A stretch of 64,000 bases of DNA from Rhinopomastus cyanomelas (lineage: Eukaryota; Chordata; Aves; Bucerotiformes; Rhinopomastidae). The translations under genes and the position numbers were made by a program. Positions 52,847 to 64,000 of the stretch are shown here, piece by piece; positions within the stretch are counted from its first letter, which is position 1, and every line of letters starts with the position of its first letter. Where the stretch lies: contig VXBP01002343.1 of assembly GCA_013400115.1 (NCBI GenBank), positions 1,078,278-1,142,277 of the forward strand, in the 5' to 3' direction. The notes beneath the pieces were generated by a model. The model saw only the letters and a list, made by a program, of their open reading frames with translations, did not search any database and was not told the DNA's origin.

Positions 52847-55475
52847 GCCTTCCATTTCATAACAGTATTGAAAAACTATACAGTACTAGTATTATTCACA
52901 TTCTGTAGAGGTGATCAAATTTAGGGCAGAGCTGCCTACTTGTTAGCCATGTCTGATGTTCAGAATTCTTGCCATCTACTAAAAAAAACCCCCAGCATTT
53001 GTGGTGATGGAAGGCATTAGTGCAATGTTTTGTATGCAGTCAACGTTCAGGTGAACCTTAAGCCAATATCCACCTTCACTCTAGGCAATGAGTAGCCCCT
53101 TAAAAGGCTTGCGATGGATAAACTATTGAGATTTTTGAGTACTTTTCTGCTAAGCAGAGATGTCATTTATTAACCATAAAACAATCCTCTCTTCCATGAA
53201 TCTCCTGTCTTATTTGTATTGTACCTTCCAAAATTTTCAACTTGTTGAGGACTTGCAGAGAAGTTACTTGCTGTGCAACCCTGATTCCTTCTGCATATTG
53301 AATGAAACATGGGTCATATGAGGGGGTACATGAGGAAGGATGGATTAGACTTCTCCAGGTGACCATCACCTGGTTTGAGTATGGGACTCTGGAACAGCAA
53401 TGACCTTTCAAAATACAACAGGAAAGAGAAATGAGAGGGAATAAAGAATGTCTTCCGTTATGTAAAGACAGAATTAGGCAAAATTCTGAAGACAGGGTGC
53501 TAATTCAAGCCCCAATTATATGAGTTTTCTGCACTCCGAGGTGAATGGGAAATGAGGGTCTTTTCCCATTCCACAAGCTCTCACTCAATATGAGTTACTG
53601 AAGTATTCTTGTTCGGGTCAGTAAGCTCATGCAAGTTAGGAATTAAGATGGGAAGATGTCTGATACTTGAAGGGAAGGAAAGTTTTTTGCTCCTTGATTT
53701 CTGTAGAATAAATAGCTTATCTAGAGGAACATCTGCAAAGAATGCATGGGCAGGAGGAAGCATTTGCTACCAAGCTGTTTAACTGGGCTATTTCGTAGTG
53801 GGATGCGTCAGTGAGTAGAGTGATGCTGTGGTCTGCGTTTTGCCTTCAGTGCAAGCTCAGTTGGGCTGTAATCTTTTGAGAAAGTATGTTATTAAGAACA
53901 AAGCAACTAGGGAGAGCGCCTATAAACAGAACTGGATCTCTTAATGTACTTTGCAGTTGTATTAAAGAGCTCAAGTTGCACTCATTTTTAGACTTTTTTA
54001 TGGTGCCTTTCGTTTATGAGCAGATAAACTAGCAGAAAAGTTATTTTGGTGACTGATAAAGTAAAGGTTTTGGTGTCAAACGATCTAGGTTTCGTTCCTG
54101 ACACAGCCACTGCTTATTTTTTATGTGGCCGTGGGTACGTCTCCTGGTCTGTGTTTCAGCTTCTCCCTTGGCAGAGGGGACCTTGGCAGAGGGTTTGGGG
54201 TTGGTTTTTTTTTGTAAGGTCTTTAAGGGAAGGCTTGCCCTGAATATGAAGGGATGTTATCTTTGACAGGCTACTGAAAAATCCCAAAACTCATATTTTA
54301 CAAACCTTCTTTCTTCACCTCTAGATTCAACTCGCTGATTTAGTCTTTGTGATTTATTCTTTTTTTTCCCTCCTTCTGTCTCAAAAAGAAACAGCCGAAC
54401 GTTAAAAAGCGGTGCTTTAAGAAAACACCTCTTGGTGTTTGTCTCTTACTTAAAATTAAATAAGTGCCTTTTTTTTTCCTCCCCAAAAAACCATGGAATT
54501 ATATTCCCTGCAGGAATCTCTATAAAAGTAGGGCTTATAAATTATGCTGGGCTCTCCAGGCCTGGTGGCTGAAACGTCCTGTTCATACTGGTGGTAACTG
54601 GAGGCTTTGGAAACCACCATTTCTGCTGCGGTACTGCTGGGGCACTTTCCCCAGGACTGGCAGAGACAGCCTCTGAGGCTGGGAGAGTTGTTCTGGTAAG
54701 ATACAGCTGTTTCTTTCCTTGGTCTCTTAAGCTGCTCGCAAGAGCTCTAGTGAAATAGCATCATCACAACAAGATGTTCCAGAAGCTGGCTGGTCCTCCC
54801 TTGTGAATTCTGGAGTGTCCCCACTGCGTTTCTGATGCTATAAAAACCGGTGCTGAAAAACCGTGAGACGGGAGGAGTTTTCCTAGAAAGCAGGAAAGAA
54901 AGGGGCTCATTCAGCGCTGGCCCTTGCTGCCAGACAGCAGTGTCAAAAACTTATGAACAGATGCTCTGTAGTGTGCCTGGGAGAGCAGGTAATTTCTAAA
55001 CGTCCAACCTCCAACCGTTGGAAACTTCTACATTTTCAGCTTGCGTCTGTTCATCGACATTTTATAGCCATTTGCTTCTGCATGAAGTTTTGCTGTTATT
55101 TGAGCTGAAGTAACTTGTTCAGCTTCCTTGTACTTTTATTCAGAGCTTACAAAGATGAGTACTTCTAGCCTCCTAGACATGCTGATCTTCCTGTTTTTCT
55201 GGCCAGCCTCGGGGGCCTTCTCTGCACCCGCTTTAATCTGTTGATTTTACTTGACTGCGGGTGTTCAGGGTTGTATGCAATGTTCCGTACGAAGTTCCGT
55301 CAAGACTTTGTACGAAGACGTGACTACCACTGTATTTCTACTTTCTTAATTCATCACAAGGTTGTGTCTGTATTTCTCCAGTCTGTAAAATATGGGTGTA
55401 GTCACTGTTTGTCTTTGTAATTTCTCATCACAGACCTTCAGCCTGAGGCAGATGTTCTAGAATGAAGAAGACAAA

Positions 55476-55575
55476 CTGGTACAACCCCCTGCCATGGGCA
55501 GAGACATCTTCAGTTGTATCAGGTTGCTCAGAGCCCCATCCAACTTGTCCAACTTGATGTTTCCATGGATGAGGC
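55476..55575 (-). mobile_element. CR1 fragment
   Basis: Antisense: tacaaccccctgccatgggc, ggttgctcagagccccatcc. It has no terminal tail. Confidence 0.65.
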
Positions 55576-58500
55576 ATCTACCACTTCTGTCTTTTCTGCC
55601 ATTGTCTGATAGCTTATACATTGATTTTTACCCCACTTCTATTATATCTGTTCTCAATGCAGTTCAGTTTCTCAGGTAATGGCATTCCAGTCCTCTTGTT
55701 TGTTGACAGTATCTTCTAGCACACTTCTGAGGAGATTCTTAATTCCTTCGCTTCTCTAAATACAATCTCATCCCTAGATTGCTCTTAACTTCTCAGTCTT
55801 CCTTTGCATTATAATTTCCCTTCAAGTAGTTTATTTGCTCTTATATCCAGCTCAGAGTATTTTGATGCTAGATGCATGGCTTCTGCTGAGTTTTCTAGGT
55901 CTAAAAATATATTCATAAGGGACTGTAGGATGACCTACCTTTGGTAAGTCTGTGTTGCATTCTTTTCACTTGTCATTCATCTTTCTGTTTCAGTTATTTT
56001 TTTGACTAGTTTCTCAGGAAAATGAAGCTTATGTGGTCAGTCTGTCCATCTCTCATCCTACTTCTCTTCCCATGGTAAATTTTGAACTTACTGGCCTATT
56101 TTAAGCAGAGGGCTAATTGCCTGGAAAATGCAGAGTTACAAAAAATGGAGTGACAATTAGTGATGAAAATAATAGGGAATTTATACCAAATTAGTCATTC
56201 TACCAAAGAGAAGACCTTCTGTGTAAAGTTTAGAGAGAAGGGAGCTGATACAAGAAGAAGGACAAGGCAGAAATACTCAGCTCTGGTAAGAGCTTTATCA
56301 AGAATTTTTGCTTTTGTTGATGTTGGAGAATCCAGCCATGAGGAGCAAAGCTGGAGGAGAGGAGTTCTTGAGTTGCCATATGCCTTGTGGAGTACCAAGG
56401 CATAGGACTAAGGAGTACAACTCCCAAATCTCAGCAGTGTGACTTTACCCCCTGTTTCCTTCTGCCCATTGTGAATAGCATGTGCCCCACTGGAGATTCC
56501 TGCGTGAAGAAGCAAAAGGGACTGTAACCTGCAGCTGTCTGTATTTTCTAAAGTAATGAACCATCGTTTTTCCAGATGCTCATGGGTTAAAAACTGTCCT
56601 GAGAAGGAGTAAATCCAACACTGTGCTTTGATACACATGTGGGGCTCTTACCCCTTTTCTCTCTGTATCCCTCCACTTGTCCACAGCAGATGCTTTGCTT
56701 TGTGTGCGAGACTTATAAATGATGTGAGGCAGAGACTTGGCTCTGTTCTCTTGAGCCTTTCCCTGCCCTATTACCAGTGATTTTACTGTTGTGTTTAGGG
56801 CACTGTCAGGATATGAAGTGAAGAGGAATGCTATTTTATTCCTGAGTGATGCTGTGGTTACCTTGGTGGTGACGCTGGACCTACACAATGGAGAAGAGTT
56901 GTGATTATTTAAATTCAGAAATCATAGCTATGTAAATTACTGTTTAAGGGGAAAATATATTTATAATTTATAGTCATCATTTCAATTAGAAACCTGGTCT
57001 TAATTTTAAAAAAAATCTCAGAACCTCTAGCTCATGAGAAATTAAATTTTAAAAAATAAAGCATCTCCCTTTTTGCTTTTTGTTGTGTGGAGACATCTAA
57101 AAGGGTAAGATGACTTCAGCAATCTGAATAGACCTTCCTGACCTTGGATTTCTTTTCAGAAATGTAATGTGGCTGTTAAGCTCCTGCTCTCAGACTCTCC
57201 TTTTTATAATTGCATCCTCAGGCCCTGTCTTTGTGGACGATAAAAACATGTAGAAATGGGTCCTTCTTGAATTGTGCTGTGAATTCCTGGTCTTCTAATT
57301 GCAGCACGTGCAGGGTTGCGGGGTGCCTGCCACTTGTGAGCGGCATTTAAACAAGTTTATTGTCTAATACTGGCATCCCAGTCTTTTCCAGTATGTGTGC
57401 AGCCGAGTGTGTCCAGACAAGTCAGTTGTTGGTATATTGAGTCTTCCGTCTTGCACGCTGTCAGGTTGAGGTGTGACCCTGTTGTGTTGCTGGTGGAATG
57501 GTGCTGCCCAAGCTTGTTGTTGTGAGCTGCATGGGAGCAAGAGCGCTCAGCCAAGGACTGAAGGTCACATATCTGAAACAGCAGTAATAAAAATGGGTTT
57601 GAACTGAATCGTTAGGAGCTTGGAAGTGGAAATCCAGAAGAGGTGAGCTTTCAGACACTCAGCTTCAAAATATTCCTGTAAAACTGACCTGGCAACAAGT
57701 GAGAAACTATACACAAAGTCACCTGCTCTGGACACTATCAAGGAACTTTTGGTTTAAATAAAACATTTAAAAATATTTCCTGAGGATCATAGAAATGTTC
57801 TTGTAAGGATAACCTGCAAAAACATTGAGAAATGTTTTTATTAAGATGTTAGGATGGTCTGATGGATTTTTTTTTTTTAAATTACTTTTTCAAACTGGTT
57901 TGTGATGGTTTGACTTTCTGTCCCACGCTGTTTTATATATAGTTATGTATATAGTTGCAATAAAATGTACATCTAATCTGAATATCCATAGGCTGTTTGG
58001 GGATTAGTAACACATGGATGTGTGGCACAAATTGGGTCACACTTCCTGATGGACTCTGTAGTGTGTCAGTAGTAATGAGGCACGAGAGGAGTGGGCTTTT
58101 TGGTGCCACTGGGAAAGTGTTCCACTGCTCTGTTTTCTTCTTTATACTCTGCACGTTGCACTCATTTACTCATATTTTTAAAAACTTTTTGAATGAAGGG
58201 TTTCTTTTCAATTTTTAAAGTAAAGCAGAATAACAAGGAGATCGAAGTGGTTTGTGCAGATGTGTATGTTTTCAAAACTAATCCTGCAGATTACGTGGAA
58301 AGGGATGGTGATGGTGGTCTTTTGTGGTGGAAAGAGCTGAAGGTTGGACACGATTTTTGCTTTTGTCTGTTTTATACTTCTTCACTATTGTACAAACTGG
58401 AATGCAGTCCAGAATGGTGCTGGGCTCTCCGTGGAAAGTGTTAGTGCCTGAACATATTCCTCTCTGTAGTCTGTCCATTCACTTCAGTTGATCATTGTAC

Positions 58501-59121
58501 TGGACTGTCAGCAAAACCCATGGGAATTCACAACTTATTGCTATGTAGGATCAAAATCTAAGCAACTTGGTTTCTTTCATGTGTAAATACAATACTGTGG
58601 CCTTTCTACCACAGAGAGGAAGAATGTTTTAAATTAAAACAATTTCTGTTCAAATGCTCAGTCTTTCATTTAAATGTCATAAAAACATTTGTGTCCCTGT
58701 TTGGGCCTGATCCCCTGTTCCTTATTTAATTCAGGCATTGTTTTCCACAAGTGAGATCACATATTCTTGAAGCCTGTCAGACTTAGGGGATAGCTTAAAC
58801 TGCTTCATTTGGAGAAACTTTGGGCTGCAAAAGAAAAGCTGCTGAAGAAGGAGCGATGGTGGAGAGGCTGCGCTCTCATTTGGCAACGCTTTAAACAGAG
58901 GATGCTTCTGGTGTGCTGGCATCTACAGTTAGTTATCGACATCACGATGGAGCCAGTGAGGTTGGGCAGAAACCCCTGTCAGAAATCTAGTGGAACCTGG
59001 CAGCTATGCAGTGTCCAAAACACGTTGGACATAGGCAGAGACTAGCTGCAGCGCTGAACTGGAGGTCAGAGATTTTAGGGAACATCCAGTTCCTGCACAG
59101 GTGCTGAGTAGTTGCTTTCCA

Positions 59122-59250
59122 TAGAATCATAGACTCATTAGGGATTGGAAGGGACCTTGAAAGATGATCTAGTCCAATCCCCCTGCCACAGCAGGATCAC
59201 CCAGACCAAGTCATGCAGTCAGTCTGGGTTAGAAGGGACCACAGGAGCAT
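59122..59250 (-). mobile_element. Chimeric CR1 tail, second copy
   Basis: The plus strand reads agactcattagggattggaa ... cccagaccaagtcatgcagtcagtc, then gggttagaagggaccacagg. It has the same unusual junction as the insert at 9930, truncated at a different point. It lies about 200 bp upstream of the CAB39L start exon. Confidence 0.8.
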
Positions 59251-59450
59251 AAGGTCCCACATGCTTGTGACTCCTGAATGAACTTGCAGTAACTGTATGG
59301 GAGAGCTTTTACTGCTCTGCTGAGGAGCTGAAGCGAAATACAGTGCTTGAGGCATAACCTTTTCTTGTTCATAATGTCTTTGTGTGTTTTTTATTGCATT
59401 TTTATATAAATCTTAAAAGCTATTTGTGTTTCTTCTTTGATTTAAGGCAG

Positions 59451-59493
59451 TCCTCTTCTGTCCTGAAGGAAGGAATCTGGGTGAAGGAAAAAC
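59451..59493 (+). other. CAB39L: CAB39L 5' UTR part of the start exon
   Basis: This is the short stretch between a pyrimidine-rich acceptor (ttcttctttgatttaaggcag) and the CAB39L ATG. An alternative acceptor is ttaag, five bases earlier. Confidence 0.55.
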
Positions 59494-59595
59494 ATGCCTT
59501 TGTTTAGTAAATCGCACAAAAATCCTGCTGAGATTGTGAAAATTCTGAAGGAAAACATGGCCATATTGGAAAAACAAGAGAAGAAGACAGACAAG
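59494..59595 (+). CDS. CAB39L: CAB39L (MO25 beta) first coding exon
   Basis: The ATG at 59494 (aaaacATGc, A at -3) opens 34 codons: MPLFSKSHKNPAEIVKILKE, NMAILEKQEKKTDK, then the donor AAG|GTATGA. This is nearly identical to the N-terminus of the MO25 family, and the neighbourhood (SETDB2, PHF11) points to CAB39L rather than CAB39. The acceptor is ggcag|tcctc before 59451 or slightly upstream. The encoded scaffold protein is an armadillo-like helical repeat that binds STRAD and activates the LKB1 kinase in the cytoplasm. The remaining coding exons, including the expected ASEEVSKSL continuation, are not in the window. Confidence 0.93.
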
Positions 59596-60517
59596 GTATG
59601 AGATGATGTTGTAGTGGATCACTAAGGGGTTCTTTAATGCTGGGGAAACAGTAGGATAAAGAGAATAAACTCGTCTCTGCTCACTGCCCTGGTTGTGCAG
59701 GGGCACACACATGTAAGTAGCTTTGTGTTTTAATGGTTCTGAGGCTTTTGCACGGACACCATGGGGCTGAGGTTCAAACAGAAAATGCTGGGATTCAGGA
59801 GCCTCAGCCAAAATAAAGGGTGAGCTCCCACTACTTTAAATAATAATGTGCCTTAACAAAATTACTTGGAAAGCTATTTGAAAACTACTACCTCATTAAT
59901 TTTTTCCATCAGGATAACAAACGAGACTGACAATTAATGTGTAGGTACCCATGGAGCAAATCTTACTGCTCATGAGCATTGTTCATGTAGTATTACAAAC
60001 CTGTCTGTACTCACTTATCTGTAACTGAGAGCTCACTTTCTCAGTTCTTTCCAATGTTATGGGTGCTGGTGCTTCCTAACTGAGCTGCTCATATTCTAAT
60101 TACTAGGATTTTGCTAATAACAGGACCTCTTTCCTGTCTCTGTGACACTTGTGCCATTTTTCCAGTGACATGTTGAGAAGATGCTCCCCAGCATGCAAGA
60201 TGCTCCTAATTAGGAATTTCTGCTTACATAAAATAACATAATTAAGTTATAGTATTATTGTACTACAAGTATATGATTTTAATTAAGAACAAACCAATTT
60301 TAGGTTAAAACTGAATGTCAGTGGGAATAGAAATAGCTGTTGAGTGATGTCAACAGTTTTCATGCAGCTGAAGTCCGTGTGTTTGCCTGTTGTTTGTCCC
60401 TCACCTTGTGCAAAAGTCTGTGTTAGAAACCCAACCCAAAAGGTAAGCACAGAGGTCTTTGTGCCCTTAGTGGAACTCTCTTGATACTTCATGGTTCAAA
60501 GCCAGTAGCTCAGCCGT

Positions 60518-60548
60518 GTGGATGACGGTGAGCGTGGATGACGGTGAG
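60518..60548. repeat. 16-bp tandem duplication
   Basis: gtggatgacggtgagc is followed directly by gtggatgacggtgag. Confidence 0.85.
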
Positions 60549-62375
60549 GCCACTGGTATTTGATGTCCAACCTTCAGTTAACTGAAGAGCATTGAGAGAA
60601 CTTGACTCTGGACTAGAACTTAAGTAACTAAATAAACCACCAGTGTCTGCCCCACCCCCTGCTGAATTCATCCTTTGGAGCCTGATTAAAGGAGGCATTC
60701 AAAGCAGAAGCTCTAGACTCAGATTTCTTTTCAATTTGCTTTGCAGCATGACTTCTCTGAGTTATGGTTTAGAGGATTTCTGGCTTTGAGCTGGTTTGTT
60801 TATTTGAGTGTCAGTGACAAAGCAGGAGAAATTCAGACTTCTTAGAAAATTGAGAGCTCCGTGTAGATTTTTCATAGCAGTCAGAGCAGCTGGTGTATGT
60901 TTTTCTCACAAAGCAAAAAGTACAGGAGCATTCCCCCAGTGCTTTGGGATGAAGCAGCTCATTAATGTAATGACAGCACTTACTTTGCAAGAGGAGGTTG
61001 GTTCTCAGCTGTGCTTTACCGCTGTGGGATGGACACTGTTCCTTAGCAAACGTGGGTGATCAGCAGCAAGGAAGGAGAGGGGACAAGACGGTTGCTTCAG
61101 CAGTAGGGCAGAAAGTGAAGAAAGCAGCCTTTTTGGACTGTGTTCACATCCAGGCTTTATGGAGCTGGTTGGCTTTGTGCTGTGACTTTGAGAAAGCACA
61201 CAGGACCTTTCTCCCTTCAGAAGGGAAGATAGGAGACCCCTCAGTAATGCTGTGTTTCATCTCAAGCATTGCAATGAGATCTCCTGAAATAGATACCTGT
61301 GAATTCTTTCATAGTCAGGTTCAATCTTCTGAATTTAGGGGAGTAAATCATAAAGCATGTCTTTGGTGCTGTCACAATGATAAACTTTTCAGTTTATCAG
61401 TAAACTTTCAGAAAAACAGTGCTTGTGGAAACAAATCACTCCATCACATCTCTTACCATCTACACAGATTTGTGGGTTTGGTAAAACCTTTTTTCAGATT
61501 CTTTTTTTGAATCAGAGAAGAAGAGCTGATGGGGAAGACTTTCAATGGCACATGGGCTCTCAAGACTTAATCACTTAGTAGAACTAATGAATAGTGTTTT
61601 GTCTTTTTGTGTGTATGATTAGAGAGATTGAACTGAAAACAGAGGAAAAGAACAGCAAAGTTCACTGCTGCATTCTGCTCTTCAAAATGTGGCAAGGTTT
61701 TAAAATTTACTTCCAATTTGATTTCCAGAGGGAGATGAAATGTGTCAGGCTTTGGTGAAAAAACCCAGAAGGCTACAGATTCTGGATACCCCAGAGCTTG
61801 TGGGCCTGTGGACATGGAAGTTTGGGAATTGGGGCTCTCTGGTTTTCAGATTTCTGGCTACTTGCTGTCTTCCATGTAAACTGGGGAGAAGCTGTTTTGT
61901 CTGACCATAAAACCAGGGTTCTTAGGACTTCCAGGGTATGACTCCACAGTATCCCTGACTTTGCTCGCATGCAGAATAGTTCCAACTAGGACTTGCCTCA
62001 GATACTTAAACCAATTGAGCTGTTTTTGTAGCACAGCCAGTGTGGTACGTGGGCTAAGACAGCTAAAAGCTGCTAATACAGCCAGAATTGGCATAGAAGT
62101 GTGGCAAAGCCTAAATTAACTGCAGGGCTAGCAAAGAGCCTCCTGTTTCCTTTCCCAGTTGAGAAATCATAAGTACGAGGTGAAGACGCCCTGTGCAGCT
62201 GTGGGGGTGTGAGGTTGGACAGGGAGAGACTTGATGCTTCTTATACAACTTTGTGTGACATTCAGCAGGAGCCATCTGTGCCTGGGGGGATGCTTGAAAT
62301 AATGCAGAAATGATCATTTCTATCAAGCCTTGCCATATGCAGGTAGAGGGGTAGTTACAGCACATCATGCAACCA

Positions 62376-62577
62376 CTGAATCATAGAATTGTTTAGGTTG
62401 GAAAAGGTCTTTAAGTCCAACTGTGAACCTAACGCTACCAAGCCCATTGCTAAGCCAGGTCCTGAAGCACTACTATACATTTTAAAGACACCTCCGGGGA
62501 TGGCAATGGAGCCACTTCTCTGGGCAGCCTGCTCTAATGTTTGAAAACCCTTTACACAAAGAAATCTTTTCTAAGAA
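62376..62577 (-). mobile_element. CR1 LINE 3' end (older subfamily)
   Basis: Antisense: tgaatcatagaattgtttag, taagtccaactgtgaacc, tctctgggcagcctgctc. Confidence 0.82.
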
Positions 62578-63867
62578 AAATTGTGTGAAGGGCTATGTAA
62601 AACACTAAATATGAATTTGGCCACCTAAGGTCACTGCAAGACGTGGCCACTGCTGACCAGCCTTCACTTTGATGTGAGTGGAAGCTACTTAAATCAGACT
62701 ACAGTTATGACCTCTTGAACACTGGGAAGAGCAGGGAGGACACAACTTGACAGATAGGATGCAGAGAAGCCACTTGTAAGTAGAAAGGCAGTTGTTCATC
62801 TTTCAGAGACACATTTCCATGTACACATGCAGTATGAAGGAGTTTTCATTCCTTCTTAGTGAAGCTTTCTATTAGTCATAGCATGGACTAGCTTCAGACT
62901 TTGCTTGAACTCTACTGACTGCACTAGCATCTGTCTTCTTAGATAAGGATTGAATTTGACCCAATTCCTCCATATGTCTTTTAAAAAGATATTCATGTGT
63001 GTAGTGTTGCCATAATGCTTTCTGAACACTCTCAACTGAAAAATAGGCTAAGTTGGAATGTTTGGTTCTTGCTTTTCTTGGGTGGGGCTTTCTCCTCAGA
63101 TGGTTGTGTACGTACTTAAAGCTTTGCCGTCTTATCAGCTACAGTCTGAAGACTGATAGACCCCAGGCTGAGAACACATGGCTCCTCTTCCTCTGGAGTT
63201 GGCTTTCTAATATCTTGCTTTTAAATTTATTTTAGAGCAATAGCATAGAAGAAGGTGTTGGAACACTGGCAAATCTAACGTACAATTGGGAGATTAAATG
63301 GGGTAAGACAGAGCTGGGAAAGGGGACTAAACCTTTCTTTATCAACCATCCTCCTGTCTTCCAGTGTCTGAAATAAGTTGTTCTCATGGCACCTACAGTT
63401 GCTGACATCCTGTTCGGGCTCTGATGTGGTGGAGAACAATTAATGTTATATTATTACGTAATTCCATAAATGCTGGGAAAAGTTCATCTCAGTCATGTAG
63501 AACCAGACAAAATGAGAAACACCCCTTCTGGAACTAACTAGAAAAGCAGGGAAGTGTTTAAATGTGTAGGGAATGAAGCCTTTGGAGCTTAGATTCTCTT
63601 TTCTCCTTTCTGGCATGAACTCCCATGCTGTTTGGACAACGCGTGTGAATAGGACATGAGAAAGGAGAAACCCCAAGTGGACAGATCTGTTGAACCCTGG
63701 GAAGAACACAAATTATTTTGGATGGACATTGTAAGAGAAGATTTGTAGGAAGGATGCCTTACCCATCACACCAAAACAAGTGGTACATGTGACATCCTGT
63801 CTTCTCAAAGTCAACTGCTGAGTCCAGTCAGCACAAAGCAGTGCAGGTGGTGTACAGTATGTCATCT

Positions 63868-63970
63868 ACTGAAGGATGACTTGGTCTGGGTGATCCTGCT
63901 GTTGCAGGGGGACTGGACTGGATGATCTTTCAAGGTCCCTTCCAATCCCTAATGATTCTATGATTCTGTG
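63868..63970 (+). mobile_element. Short CR1 3' tail
   Basis: Sense: gacttggtctgggtgatcctg, tggatgatctttcaaggtcc, ccaatccctaatgattctatgattctgtg. Confidence 0.92.
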
Positions 63971-64000
63971 TCTTTGGACACCCCACCGTCCTGCTGCTAA

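Larger units (their letters stand above)
34491..59450 (+). other. CAB39L: Long 5' intron(s) of CAB39L, no coding exon seen
   Basis: About 25 kb with no open frame that I can match to a protein. It holds old CR1 fragments, one intact hAT-type element (43869-44168), a GC-rich possible alternative promoter near 50 kb, small simple repeats and a perfect 14-bp inverted repeat at 52360-52406. Long open frames (for example 43234-43695 and 44279-44719, minus) show no splice or family support. Confidence 0.6.
59596..64000 (+). other. CAB39L: CAB39L intron after the first coding exon, running off the right edge
   Basis: No second CAB39L coding exon was found. The stretch contains two CR1 fragments (about 62376-62575 and 63868-63970) and a 16-bp tandem duplication at 60518-60548, otherwise unique AT-leaning sequence. 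Confidence 0.6.

Noticed and set aside
63238..63301. Exon-like segment (ttttag...gtaaga) encoding IEEGVGTLANLTYNWEIKW
   Set aside because: It does not match the expected MO25 continuation after KKTDK, so it is not the second CAB39L coding exon. At most a cryptic exon.
1..64000. Bacterial or phage-type features (operons, CRISPR, attachment sites, origins)
   Set aside because: Intron-exon structure, CpG islands and CR1 repeats show animal nuclear DNA. No such arrays or sites were seen.

Overview
This is vertebrate nuclear DNA, almost certainly from a bird. Three kinds of evidence support that: short coding exons with canonical GT-AG boundaries separated by kilobases of intron, promoter CpG islands, and some two dozen copies or fragments of the CR1 LINE, the dominant avian retrotransposon. 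Many CR1 copies end in the typical 3' tail (a gattggac / gatgatctttcgaggtccc block followed by aatgattctatga), and several look young. That could fit a CR1-rich lineage such as woodpeckers and allies, but this is a guess from repeat content.

Three protein-coding genes are recognised, in the same neighbourhood as on human 13q14 (CAB39L - SETDB2 - PHF11). (1) PHF11, minus strand: CpG-island promoter and non-coding first exon near 8.7 kb, and three exons (4.6, 2.4 and 1.7 kb) encoding most of the extended PHD finger. The rest of the gene runs off the left edge. (2) SETDB2, minus strand and apparently complete: 13 coding exons from the start codon at 33304 to the stop at 13423. They encode about 727 residues: N-terminal region, MBD, cysteine-rich pre-SET, a SET domain interrupted by a long insertion, and post-SET. 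The only unresolved splice boundary is the 5' end of exon 11. (3) CAB39L (MO25 beta), plus strand: a probable non-coding first exon at about 34.4 kb, head-to-head with SETDB2, a possible alternative first exon at about 50.3 kb, and the first coding exon at 59494-59595. The remaining coding exons lie to the right of the window.

Layout: 1-4.6 kb PHF11 3' part; 4.6-8.7 kb PHF11 first intron; 8.4-9.0 kb PHF11 CpG island; 9.1-13.3 kb intergenic, with a CR1 ORF2 relic; 13.4-33.3 kb SETDB2; 33.3-34.5 kb shared SETDB2/CAB39L CpG-island promoter with CCAAT, GC-box, NRF1-like and YY1-like sites; 34.5-64 kb CAB39L 5' introns. SETDB2 is an H3K9 methyltransferase-family protein. PHF11 is a PHD-finger nuclear factor, and CAB39L is a scaffold of the LKB1-STRAD kinase complex. 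SETDB2 and PHF11 lie in tandem on one strand; SETDB2 and CAB39L share a divergent promoter.

No prokaryotic-type system, CRISPR array or operon is present. The most unusual sequence features are an intact 300-bp hAT-type non-autonomous transposon with 15-bp terminal inverted repeats and an 8-bp target-site duplication (43869-44168), which shares its end with a second fragment at about 27.3 kb, and a chimeric CR1 tail that recurs at two independent places (9.93 and 59.12 kb).
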